A program made the position numbers and the translations under genes. DNA of 64,000 nt from positions 1,795,968-1,859,967 of the forward strand of contig NW_006763293.1 of NCBI RefSeq assembly GCF_000218685.1, written 5' to 3'. This DNA comes from Serpula lacrymans var. lacrymans S7.9. Lineage: Eukaryota; Basidiomycota; Agaricomycetes; Boletales; Serpulaceae. The notes under the pieces were generated by a model. That model saw nothing but the letters and a program-made list of their open reading frames with translations. It did not search any database and had not been told where the DNA came from. This document shows positions 42,406 through 53,962 of this stretch, one piece after another. The stretch's first letter is position 1. Every line of letters starts with the position of its first letter.

Positions 42406-45400
42406 TCAAACCTTCAGATTGTGAGCGAGGTTTTCGATGAGTTTTGTCAAACGATGCGCCTCATATTCGGCTAAAGTCGCATTCTGTTCGTAAAGAACGG
42501 CTTCAGTTAGAGCGGGAAGAGTCGTGGCGCCATATCCTATCGTCACGCACTTCATCAGTCGCTGATATCCGATAAAAAGTATACCAGTACTCACCAAGAT
42601 ATTTTCCAGGAGCAACGCCGAGATGCTTATACCACTCGCGGTCTTTGATCCCACCTTCAGAAATGAACCCTTGTTCGAACGCGGAAAGCTTCTTGTTCAC
42701 CCTTCGAACCCTTTGCGCGGCCTTGATGAACTTGCGTAACGGAAGCTTGTGAATAGGGAATTTCCCATGTTTGACTTTCTCTCCCAATGTCAGTCGTTCC
42801 AAATCACCCTCATCCAAAGAGAGATAACTCCACGGGTCTGAGAGCCCTCCCATAATTCCATCTCCCTTGCAGCCGTGTTCATGGTTGGCATCATCTTTAC
42901 CAAGTCCTAAATGTTTCTTCAACCATTTGATGGCGCGCTTCACCGCGGCATGGAACCGACGTCCACGTGCAAATCGTTTGAGAATCTTCCTGAAATTCTT
43001 CTCAGCCGCTGCCTTCTCTTTGTCGAGCTTCAGGCTGGCCGACTGGAGCTTTGTGATGGCTTTGCGAAGATCCTTGAGCTTAGGGAGAGCATCCTGAGAG
43101 AGTGCAGCGTCTTCGACCCTAGGTAAATATATTGAGCAACTCATCTTGCACAAAAGAATGGATTTCTCTGGTCATCACTCTATATGCGAGCGACAATCAG
43201 CACGTACCTGTCGAGGTAAAGGTCAAGTTCGTAAGCATATTGGGTGGTGTTGAGAGGAAGAACGATAGAATCAGCGAGGCGGAGAGTCAGAAGACCAAGA
43301 CTCTTGGCAACTGCAACCTGATATGCATTCAGAGTGAGATGGATCTTGGTTTATCGAGCACGATGACTTACACGGCGAAGGAAGCCCGGGTCTCCGTACA
43401 ATTCCGACCATTGTTCTGAATCGTAGATCGAATGATAATGATACACTGCGTCCATTGGTGTAGAGCCAAAGCCTTGGTCAGAGCTTGCGACCTGGTGGGC
43501 GTTCAGAATTGTTTACATTATCCTCAAATCACGTCAGGTACTCACTCCTAGCCTTTGCAAGAACACCGTGTAGTCGCTCCCGGAGCCCAACGCATCAATA
43601 CCTGTCGTCAATGCGGCACGCTTACTCTCATGTTTGGCGTGTTGTTCCGCAAAGTCGGCATCAAGTTCACCGGGGAAAGGTCCCACGTCGAACTGAGCGT
43701 CCCAGAGGGTCCTTTCAGGATCAGTTGGGTGAGGCACGTCTTGAGCTGTACGTTTCATGAGATGAGCGAGAGAAGGAGAGGCAGAGAATGCCAGTCTAGA
43801 TCCAGCGACAGACACGTCTACATGCCAAGGTTTAGACTTCGGTGCAATAAGAAGTGCAAGATACGCACCAACGTTGACGTAGGAAACAGCGTGCTGTTGA
43901 ATCCAGTCTGCGAAATCTTCCGCCCATTCGGTGCTTCCGACCAAGCCGTACTGAAGGCTGGTCAGCAGAGTTTGAGCAAAGATTGTATGTGTTCACACCT
44001 CTTCAGCATCCCAACTTGCAATAACAATTGTGCGGAGAGGCTTCCATCCACGCCTGAGTAAAGACCCAAGACCACGGATGACCTCATACATAGAGACGGT
44101 GCCAGAAATCGGATCGACGGCTCCCATTACCCAGGCTGAAACATGCAAATCATTACATGGGATATGAAGTGGGAACAACATCTACACACCATCTCGATGG
44201 CAACCAAGTATGACAACTTCATCTTTGATGTGTCCCGGAATTGCTGCCATGGTGTTCCAGATAGGAGTAATCTTGGTGTCCACTGTTAAACCACGAAGTA
44301 AAGCTCAACCCTACACACACAAAGTGGGCATTAATTACCATTATTGACCAACTTCACTTTCTTTTCGCTGATCTTCCCATTGAGCACCCGTCCTTCGTCT
44401 ACACCCCCTAGTTCAGCCAAGAGGCGCTGAGCATTCGCCCATGAGAGTGGAAGACTTGGTGTGTGTGGAACATTCGTAGGTTCAATACGGGTTGCGTTCT
44501 CGTATGCGGGGTAGCCTGGTGTCGTAGGATCGCCAGGGTAAGTAGAAAGATACATAACGGAGCCACGCTGAATGGACGTCGGGTTGCGCGCAGGTCCAGT
44601 GGGATAATATTCATAGCCGTTTTCAACCGTGACGCTTCCATCGTCGCGAGGGTCAGAATAGATAAGTACGCCAGCAGCGCCTAGCTCCTCTGCGCCTTGA
44701 ACCTAAATAATTGTGAGTTGGTCGGACCAATACTAGGATGATCGGCATCATACAACATGCCTTGAGACCACGGAAGTTGGCACCATAGCGCGCAAGGACT
44801 ATCTTTCCTGTCAGATCAACACCGGAGGCGACCAATTGATCGTAGTCATCCTTTGTGCCATAGTTGGCGTATATAAGTTCTCCCTCAGCTTCTCCGCCGC
44901 TGCTCAGACCATGGAAGGGAGCTACCGAGTCCCTATACTTTGCGGCATCAGCATCGCCTTCGTCGCCATCCTCCACGAGATCCGCGGTCCACACAGCGTC
45001 ACCGCCTTCGCCGAGAATGTGCAGCTGAAGATTTTCCGACTTTGCGTCGTTCATGAGGGGGTAGTAAACATCAACCCAGGCATTCGGGCTGGTCAGAGTG
45101 CTTGTTGCACTGAGCGTTGCATTGCGAGACTCTTCAGTTCCAGCAGGATAGATAGGAGTGTCTGAGGATGAGGAAGTAATACCGAGTTCATACTGGAAGA
45201 ATGCCAAGACGTCCTTTGCATCCTCGTAGTCTTCTGGTGCTCCTGCGAGATGAGGATGGGTGGCCCGTCTGCGAGATGATAAGAAAGCATATTTGGTGTC
45301 GGGCACAGAACTAAAGAGTGTTTAATGAGATCAAAATTCTGAAATATGCGACTGAGTACTCACAGGAAGTGTTGCTCGATGCGTTCGGTGATAGAAGGCT

Positions 45401-45659
45401 TGGCTTTAGCTAAACTGTTGTGGTAGAGGAGACCTTGATCTTCGTCGTGCGATCCAGATGCTGTCTCCACAGACGACGAAGAACTGCTATGGTGTGCTTT
45501 ATAGAAATGATAAGTGGAGAAACCAAGCACGCAGAGGACCAACAGCCTTCGAAACTTCGAACGACGGCTATGATGATGCCTATGGGAAAGGCGAGGATGG
45601 GTGGAATGAAGTCCTTCAGGTTCGCGGATGGCCTCCGCTGGTTGTTTCTCGATGTCCAT
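42406..45659 (-). CDS. M28B-type membrane peptidase, glutamate carboxypeptidase II-like (copy 2)
   Basis: Eleven coding exons: 45364-45659, 44761-45310, 44339-44702, 44190-44282, 43999-44135, 43869-43950, 43546-43817, 43372-43491, 43208-43317, 42595-43118, 42406-42536; 892 residues. Same domain order as 13242-16686. The N-terminal tail is rich in His and Arg (HRHHHSRRSKFRR) before a membrane helix (LLVLCVLGFSTYHFY). Then come the PA domain (AGVLIYSDPRDDG), a catalytic core with [36 protein letters not shown] and YHYHSIYDS, and the dimerisation domain. It has four fewer introns than copy 1. The first intron after the PA start (44703-44760) appears to use a GC donor. Real start is ATG 45659; a TTG upstream is not used. 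Confidence 0.9.
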
Positions 45660-46372
45660 GATGGTTGGAGCTGGAAGAGAACAAAGCTCCAAATGTTATG
45701 TACTGTAGTAATCTATAAAACACCGCCGCGAACGCGTATGCGGTATGTCACAGGGCTGGGACGGCAAAGCTGCGGTTTTCGAGATTCTTCAGCTCACACC
45801 CGGCGTAGTCATCACGTTACCAAGGTGCCCATGACATGCACATGCTCATCGCTCAAAATCTCACACACAATCCTACTGGCTGGCAGTGTATGTGTACTGC
45901 GACAGATAACAAGATGCATTCTGAAGATTTAAAGGATAAATATCCACTGTTGCTAGCCTCAGTACAAATGTCGCCACTTGTGTTTGTATTCTGTAACAAT
46001 GACGATACACAGTAGCATGTAAATCCATTAACTATGGCATATAGAGGTGGCTCACCAGAGAATCAGTAACAAAACACCTGAAAATTTCATCCTTATGCAC
46101 TTGTTGACAAATGCGCGATCTTTCTAGCCGCTGTCGTGATCATTTAGTTACAAGGCGTACGCAGCAACAAGGTCATGTATGAGTATGATGTATCGGCTCT
46201 TCATCCTAGAAGCAATCCATGATACTCAGACATGACCCCACCCAACCCCCACACACACCCCTACGCTAACAATAAAACTGCTAAGATCATCAGCGCAGTA
46301 GATCTAGTACAAGGAACGAAGCAAAGTCACGATACCTTTGCTATCAAGCTTGCATGCAACCACACGAGAGTT
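45660..46372. other. Intergenic region, promoter of peptidase copy 2 and 3' side of the Nudix gene
   Basis: 713 bp without a supported gene. A run of C and CA dinucleotides lies at about 46228-46262. Nothing else stands out. Confidence 0.5.
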
Positions 46373-46999
46373 TTATGTTTGCACAGATATCTCTAGCGCG
46401 TCCTGAACAACTTTCACCATGTTTCCCGTCAAAGCATACAATCCCAGATTGGCCCCTGGTTCCACCCATGCAAACGCCTGATGTTCTTCCGGATTAAGCG
46501 TTACATTACCTCCGTCGTGGACTTCGACGATGAAGTTAAGCTGGACAGTAGGTCCATTTCGCGATGGATATTCAAAACCATCAAATTCTCGTACAACGCG
46601 GTCCACGACTAAACCCGTCTCTTCGAATGTCTCTCGGAAGACAGTCGCAAGGACTGTGTCGTCGGTGTCTTCGACATGACCTCCTGGTATTTCGTACATG
46701 TCAGGGAAAGTATCTTCATGCGATGCTCTTTGAAGTAAGAGTAATTCTTTCTTCATCGATGACATGTGCGAGGCACTGGCAACAAGACGAAATATAGCGA
46801 CGCCCACGACTAACCGTTTTCCGGGATGAAGAAAACGTAGTTCTGACACTGGGATGTCGTATTTTTTGACAGCGGGCGAGATAGAAAAAGTAGACATTTC
46901 TCTAACAGCGAGGAAGGAAAGGAAAGTACTGTCAATTGTAACTATGGCCAACCACGTGCACCAGAATCTGAGCGCGAACGTTAACTGTCGTTTTGCCAT
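46373..46999 (-). CDS. Nudix hydrolase domain protein
   Basis: Intronless frame. The start is either ATG 46999 (208 residues) or the inner ATG 46897 (174 residues, starting MSTFSISPAVKKYDI). The extra 34 residues are hydrophobic and Arg/Lys-flanked, so they could be a targeting or membrane segment, or 5' UTR. The Nudix box is recognisable as PGGHVED...ATVFRETFEETGL with the REUXEEXGU core; spacing before it is one residue longer than the strict consensus. Family members hydrolyse nucleoside diphosphates linked to another moiety; the substrate is not evident. Confidence 0.85.
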   Translation of the reverse strand: MAKRQLTFALRFWCTWLAIVTIDSTFLSFLAVREMSTFSISPAVKKYDIPVSELRFLHPGKRLVVGVAIFRLVASASHMSSMKKELLLLQRASHEDTFPDMYEIPGGHVEDTDDTVLATVFRETFEETGLVVDRVVREFDGFEYPSRNGPTVQLNFIVEVHDGGNVTLNPEEHQAFAWVEPGANLGLYALTGNMVKVVQDALEISVQT

Positions 47000-47167
47000 G
47001 TAATTTCTCCGCTTGCACTGTGTTTTTCCAACGATACAGCGAATAAGAAATGCAATGACTGCGATATTCTACAGATTGGATCTTTGCCACGTACTACGAC
47101 CTGCAGCCCAATCACTACGGCACCCCGTTTGACATAAAAAGCAGGTCTCATTCACGCCCCCAAAAAC

Positions 47168-49398
47168 ATGGCTTATTTCCATGCTAAAAGCTTACTTGCA
47201 GCATTTGCCGTATCTGCTGGTCTCTCCGTCTTCACTTCAACTTATGAGCGCTCTATCACGCCTCTGTTCGCCAGTGTGCCTACTGGGAAATATCTACCGC
47301 ATGTCCTATATGGCACAGTAGCGCTGACTTTCATTGTCCCGAGATTGACTACCTCTAGGGCGTCCATCGCACTGGCTGTGTTCTGTCTTCTCGCACCAAT
47401 CACTTCATACCGGTTGGGAGCTTACGCAGCTAGATTCAGAGACCCGATCAAAGGCCCTCTTACAACCCATGTTATGGTTTTGGCTCCGGTGGTGTTCGCC
47501 GGCGCGTCTATCATTAGGAATCATGTAGAGGTAAGTGATTTTCTCTTGTCAGCTTTATGTCGTTTGCAGAAGCTATAAATGTTTTAAAATTATCAATCGC
47601 CAAGCTCCATTATTCGCAATTTCCTGTCATTATCATGATCTTCTGTTAATCTTGATTATGTGTGCACATTGATACAAGCATTGACCTCATAGAGCTTCTT
47701 TGTCTTGCTCGTGCTAGTCACTCAAACTCCTCAAGTCCACTCATTTTTGGTGCAAATCTCAGGTATACTATGCCTCGACATATCCGATGACAATGTTGTA
47801 CGCCGTTTAAGCTCTTGCAATATTTACAATGATTTAGTTCATCTTTACCACAGTTTTTCGTCCTCGGCAGTATACACAGTATTACATGGGCGTATATGAG
47901 ACTCAAGGAATCGACGGTAATGAAGTCTGGCAAAGGAAAAATCAGTTCTGTATTGTTCCGCGTGATCGCACCAGCTGTCCTACTCCCTTTGCTCTTCCTG
48001 ATCGTTCCCAGCCTGCGATCGCCAACCCTTCCCCACCCTCTTGTGGGACAATACTCTAGTCCATCCTATCCCCTCCGCATTCTATCGTCTATACATTCCA
48101 TAACTGGTATTGTCGTCGTTGGCGAGCTTCTGCCACCCCCTCCATCACAGGACATTACCTCCGCACATTCTTTTCGATTCCTCCGAGCATCTCATTCCCT
48201 CTTGGGCGGTGTTTGGATTGGATCCAAAGTTATGACTATGAATGATGCACTACCGATGGTTGACGAACAGGGTACACCGTTAGGTGATTCGATCTACAGT
48301 GCTTTTGTTCTGCAAGAGGCTGCGAGGCTGGTTGACAGTGCACCGCATATTCAGACCAGAGAGAATGCGCTGATTATGTATGTCCTGCTTACTTTATTTA
48401 CGCATATACTGATATGGGTCTCTGCAGTGGACTTGGGGCTGGTATTTCTGCATCTGCATTCACGCGCCATAATATGTCCACCACAGTGGTCGAGATTGAT
48501 CCTGCTGTCTACGATGCATCGCGGCGTTTCTTTGGCCTACCAGATCTCGGACAAGATAGGGTTTTCTTGGAAGATGCCCGAAAATGGGTGAAAAACAGAA
48601 AATCTTCTATCGATTGGTCATCTTCGCCCACCATGTATGATATTATAGTGCACGACTGCTTTTCTGGAGGAGGAGTACCCGGGCATATTTTCACCCTTGA
48701 ATTCTGGGAAGATCTGAAGACGATTATGAGTCCTGAAGGTGTCCTTGCTGTTGTAGGTTCCACTGACTGACTACGCAAGCCCTTATGATTGTGCTGAAAT
48801 CCCTGCTTCATAGAACTTCGCAGGGAAGCTTGGTTCGGATGCATCCAGAGCGGTTTTAGTGACCCTCAAGAAAGCATTCCGACAATGTAGAGCTTTCCAT
48901 GATGCTCTAGAACACATGTCTGATGAACAACTTCGCGCGGAGTTCATCAATATGGTGAGTTGACAAACTTTCATGCATCTCGTAAAAACTCTAGCTACAC
49001 GCTCACACGCGCTGTCTCTCTTGCAGGTCTTTTTCTGCTCGATGTCGCCTCGACCACTCAACTTCCGGCCGGCGGTAGAAGGGGATTTTCTTAATTCGTA
49101 TATGAGGCGGCACATCCTGTCATCTCTTCCTGAGCGTGAAGTAAACTTGACACAGATCACGGGATCGCTGGCTCCTGCCTCAGAGGACCTGTACGTGCTG
49201 ACGGACAAGAGAAATATGTTAGATGAATGGCAGCACGACGAAGCACTGGAGCACTGGAAGTGTAAGCTTTATTTACTTTTGACTCTGAATAGGAAATGAC
49301 TGAGGACAACGTTTCTTACCTTTCTATTTCGATTTTACGTTCTACCCTTTACAGTAATGAGGGAAGTGCTGCCAGACATAGTTTGGGAAACATATTAA
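47168..49398 (+). CDS. Membrane protein with spermidine-synthase-like domain
   Basis: Coding exons 47168-47530, 47693-47749, 47854-48377, 48428-48752, 48814-48954, 49027-49261 and 49355-49398; 562 residues. The N-terminal half has six or more hydrophobic helices (e.g. HVLYGTVALTFIVPRL, VIAPAVLLPLLFLIV). The C-terminal half is a Rossmann-fold methyltransferase/aminopropyltransferase domain: IGLGAGISASAF (SAM loop), TVVEIDPAVYDASRRFF and DIIVHDCFSGG. Fungal proteins of this plan are usually annotated as spermine/spermidine synthase-like, but catalytic substrates are not established. Two introns (162 and 104 bp) are long for this window. Confidence 0.85.
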
Positions 49399-49748
49399 TA
49401 CCAGCAAGGAAGGTCGTGTAACACTCAATCCGTGTGTCTTCTATATACCCGGCCAAAGGAGTTGAACTCTATGGAGTACCATGCTAGCGAAACGAGGATT
49501 GTAGCAATTGGCATATCGTAAAGGCTGACTCATCAAGGCGTAAAATACTGTTCATGCAATGTATAAAGGACGGAATGCAGTCAGGTTGTAACTTTAGCGG
49601 GCCGGCAATGCCAAACGTCGTTCAGGTTTTGCTTCCTACTTTATCTTCGCGGGAAATGTTATCTGAACCGTTATCTTGTCGACTCTTTACATAAATATAT
49701 ATAATAAGGAGGTCTCAGTGCTTCTTGGTTTGTGCGCTCATCTTCACA
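49399..49748. other. Intergenic/promoter region before the oxygenase gene
   Basis: 350 bp between two plus-strand genes. A TATATATAAT-type box at about 49696 lies about 50 bp before the next ATG and may be its TATA element. No gene seen. Confidence 0.45.
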
Positions 49749-51256
49749 ATGTTTGCAATTACCATCCGACGTAGCTTCGTCAATAACATCCTCAAAACTA
49801 GAAATCTTAGTACACTTGCCCAAGTCAGTGCAAAAGTGTATCTCGAGGCATATTTCTGAGCATTACGATCTTCCTTGTGTTTTAGGATGTTCGGTCAGAC
49901 TCGACCTTCCGTATACCTCTAATCGACTTTTCAAACTTTCGAAATGCAAAGTCATACGGTGAAAAGCGTCGCGTTGCCGATGAAGTTGTCAACGGATTCA
50001 AAGAGGTTGGATTTGTCTACTTGACAGGGCATGGCATTCCCAAGGAGACTATAGATCAGGCATTTTCTCAGGTGCTTTTTTTGTTCATAACGGTTGATAT
50101 ATGTTAATTATCTTAGGTTATGTTCGTCAGAGTGCAGCACTCTTTCGTCTCCCTGCCCAAACGAAGGCGAGCTCATCTGGCACATGTAGAATTCTCATAC
50201 ATCCTCAACTGACACTACTTTCAACCAGGAAACAATCGCCTGGGACGACCCCCGTGCAAACCGTGGCTATGTCAAAATTGGCCGCGAGCGAGTAACCCAG
50301 TCTGCTGATGCGGAGGAAATCGCAGCTCTCCGTGCTCAAGCACCTGATTTCAAGGAGACTATGGAAATTGGCCGTGACTGGGATCCTGTATGGAAGAATA
50401 AATGGTCACAGGAAAAGAGTGTTCCAGGATTCAAGCAAACTATGCTCAGCTTCTTCCAGGTATGTGATACCATATTCATCTTACTCGACAGATATGTTAG
50501 AATAATCCCGTTGTTTTTAAAAAAGACGTGCCACGAGCTTCATAGCATCGTGATGAGATCTGTAGCTCTTGGCCTCAACCTTGATGAAAATTTCTTTGAT
50601 GATAAGATCGATGAACAGTGTCATAATCTCAGACTTTTATCTTATCCTGCCGTCCAGCGCTCCCTTCTTAGCAAAGAAGGTCAAGCTCGGGCGGGGGCGC
50701 ACTCAGGTATGCATGGCCACTCACATGCAGTAGAATTTGTTCAGAAGTTATAATCATGGATTCGCAGATTACGGCACTCTGACTTTACTCTTTCAAGACT
50801 CAGTAAGTGAATATATATTTGTATATATGTTTAATAACTATTGATTTCTACTCGAGGTGGGTGGTTTGGAGGTACAAAACCCTCATACAAAGCACTTTCA
50901 GCCAGCAACTCCTATAGTAAGTATCCCATCTTAGTTTACGCTATTGCAAGTAACTCGTATTTTCTCGGACGCAGCCCGGAACGATCGTAATTAACGCAGG
51001 AGATCTCTTGGCCCGGTGGAGCAATGATGTCTTCCGCTCAACGCTGCACCGTGTCGTTGCACCTGCAGCTCAGAAGATCAGCAATACTGAGAGTATGACG
51101 CCCTCTCGCCAATCCATAGCGTTCTTCTGCAATCCCAATTTCGACACCAACATCGAGTGTTTACCGACGTGCACCGATGCTCTCAGACCAAGCAAATACG
51201 ACCCAGTCACGACAGAACAGTATATTGTTGGAAGGCTGGCTGCTACTTATTCTTGA
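49749..51256 (+). CDS. 2-oxoglutarate/Fe(II)-dependent oxygenase (IPNS-like)
   Basis: Coding exons 49749-49823, 49886-50071, 50131-50166, 50229-50459, 50526-50706, 50768-50802, 50857-50916 and 50975-51256; 361 residues. The N-terminal DIOX_N domain (IPLIDFSNF, GFVYLTGHGIP) is followed by the double-stranded beta helix with iron ligands HSD (AHSDYGTLTLL) and His of STLHRVV. RQSIAFF supplies the 2-oxoglutarate-binding Arg. The first 25 residues (MFAITIRRSFVNNILKTR) look like a mitochondrial targeting sequence. Substrate unknown; related fungal proteins are annotated as flavonol-synthase or clavaminate-like. The intron 50167-50228 seems to use a GC donor (GCGAGC). Confidence 0.88.
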
Positions 51257-51521
51257 ACTCTGTTACGGGATGTATTAGATTCTCAATGAACGAATGTATC
51301 CTTGGCATATATCCTGTGCATACAGTTTCTCAAAATATAAGATAGCTTATTTCAGTATTTCGACATGACCAAATATCGTACATCTTAATCTTATGGCAAC
51401 AATATGATCATATGAGAACCAAGCAGAGGGCGAACAATGCAAGGGTGTCGCTGCTATATTACGTGTACAGATGCATTGTAGTACATGTGTTCGATATAAT
51501 ATATATGTCTAAATAATGGCT

Positions 51522-53295
51522 TTATGCCTTCTTCCTGAACATGCCCAAAGTATGTTGACCTCCGCAAGCAACTGCAATGGCTTGCCATGAACCTCCTTCT
51601 TTGCGGACCACCTCGATAGGGGTTTCTGCTTCCTTTTCACCAACGCCTAGTTCTCCTTGCGTTTCCTCCCCCCATGCATATAGTGCACCTCCTCGAGTAA
51701 TCACCATATTGTTATGCGTCCCGACCGAAATGTGTATAATTGGGTCACTCTTGTCCGGGAAATCGATCTCCATGGGCTCATCAATACAGTCTTTGTGAGG
51801 ACGATCTCTGAACTCGGCATTATCATCCTTGTTGAGTCCAAGCTGATTACCATCGCATCTCCCGCACGCATACACCTTCCCTGCAGCTGTCAGGAACAGT
51901 GTATGGTGCTCGCCTCCCGCAATCTCTACAACGGTATCACCCTCAAGAGCCTCCTTACTGAGAGCAGGAATCTTTTTTGGTGAACGGACTTCGTCCGATG
52001 CTGATGGTGGATCGAAAACGCCGGTGCCGGTTTGACCCATAGTATTTAGACCCCATCCCCAAACAGCCCCCTCTTCATCCACTGCAAAGGAGCAATAGTT
52101 CCCTGCACCCACGAGCACAGCTTTGTTTGATCGATTACCAAGAATGATTTTCTCAGGAACTGTGCCGTGGATCTTGCGGCGTTCGAGAATCTTGCGACCA
52201 AGCTGACCCTGCTCGCCTGCACCCCACGCATAAACATTTCCGTGTGTGGTCAATACCACCAAGTGGTTGTTTCCCGATGCTACAGACACGGCTTTCTCGT
52301 CGTTTGGTTTCTGACCATAACCTAAAATAGGTTTCGGCAGAAACTGGTGTTTTTCTTCTCCCGAAAAACCAAGAGCACCTTCAACAGCCTTTGAAGCAGT
52401 ATAAGTTTCGTCGGTTTGATGTATATTGTGCTAAATACTCACTCGGAATGAACCCCACACTCGCAACTCCCCCTCGGAGCTGATGGCTGCCGAAATACTA
52501 TCTCCAGCAGCTATCCGAACAGCGCGGAATTTCTCGTCGACTAGAGACTGAAGAGGATATGGAACAGCAGTCAGTTCGTCGATATCAAGGAATGATCCTG
52601 GTTTGTTTGGGTCGGGCACATCCTTCGTGACGCGACCTAGGGCTGCGTCGTCGTTAACACCACATGACCATATCTACGTAACATATTATCGTTAATTATT
52701 CTGGGAAGATAAGAGACAAACGTACAGTGCCGTTCTCATCAATAAAGAGAGTATGTAAGCCACCGGCTGCGACAGCCTCGAGACCAGCCCCATCACCGCC
52801 AAAAGCGCCTTCCTGCATCTTAGTTTCGATCCAAGCACTCTTTTTGGGCTTTGCGAACTCCCCCAGCAAGTCAGCGCCCATACCGAACTGACCGAAATTA
52901 CCTGCACCCCACACGAACAGCTGACAGCCGGGGTGTGATTTCTCGGGAGGAGTTGGAAGAGGATTGAAATAGGGTTTCCGTGGTGCTGCTTCTTCACGCA
53001 CTGTAGCGAGACCATTCACCTTTGAATGTTTGGCCAGGTTCAGAGTTTGTGTTACTTTTTTCGTGGATGCAGGCTTTGATGCGACTTTTTTAGTATGTTC
53101 GGTTTGCGGTTTTTCGCTTCTTGCTCTCGAGCGCTTGGCTGGCGGGGGAGATGGATCTGGTGAAGCTGGGCGCTTGGTCGTACGACTCGCCGTACGCGCA
53201 AGAGGTTTTGGTGCCTTTGCAGCCTTAGCTGCTGCCTGTTGGTCTGGCTTCACGGAAGCAGCACGGGTAGACCTTCGAAGAGGCGGATTAGACAT
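51522..53295 (-). CDS. RCC1: RCC1-family guanine nucleotide exchange factor for Ran
   Basis: Three coding exons (52726-53295, 52443-52673, 51522-52388), 555 residues. The basic N-terminal 130 residues (RRSTRAASVK, RTASRTTKRPASP) suit chromatin or nuclear localisation. Seven RCC1 blades follow, seen as repeated G-x-x-x-xL-x-xWG patterns: LFVWGAGNFGQFGMG, IWSCGVNDDAALGR, VYAWGAGEQGQLGR, VWGWGLNTMGQTG, VYACGRCDGNQLG and LYAWGEETQGELG. It loads Ran with GTP on chromatin, driving nuclear transport and mitosis (Srm1/Pim1 in yeasts). Real start is ATG 53295; the open frame upstream lacks another ATG. Confidence 0.95.
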
Positions 53296-53962
53296 GTTGG
53301 GAGTGGGATGACTGGGGACGGACAAGAGGGGGGGTCTCCGTTTTGACTATTGCAATGCCCTTATATACAAGAGGACAAAGCAAAGGTGGTGGTAGTGGTG
53401 GTTTGAAGCAAAGAAATGCGATGGGCCCCTGCACACCCAAGGACCAACAAGGTGTCCAACTGTGCTTTTTCAGGCGTGGAAAAGAGTGCATAGATCACAT
53501 GACTAAGCGCGTCTGTGGCTGATGTTGCTCTTTGTTTATATGGGAATCAGCTCTAGTTTTAGATAGTGGCCTGTGCTCTCCGTTACTCAATACAGTCACA
53601 TTAACACTGGCTCAGAGAGGCTTACCGTATCCATATCATATCCGCCGACGTGCACTCGTTTTCAATGTGTTGATTAGGCTCTCAGGGTGTTTCGCTAGAG
53701 CCGCGGGAACGTGTCGTCACGTGCTACTGATTTTTCTGCCGTTCTTCAGAACCGTGTCAGCAGACTCTTGCACTTTTCTTGAATTCCCTGTACATCCACG
53801 GACGTCCCTTGGGGGAAATGCACATCGAATAAGCTGATTTTGCGCTGTCCGTAAGCATGTGAAGCCTGTGACTATACTGCATTTACATATGCTCTCTAGT
53901 CCATATCAGCACACTCGTCTTTCAAGTTCGTCATCGTTAACAGGTCCAATGTTCTCGCAAAT
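53296..53962. other. Divergent intergenic region between RCC1 and aldehyde dehydrogenase
   Basis: 667 bp. A TATATACAAG box at about 53362 on the plus strand and a CACGTG at about 53717-53722 (CGTCACGTGCT) are visible. No gene supported. Confidence 0.45.
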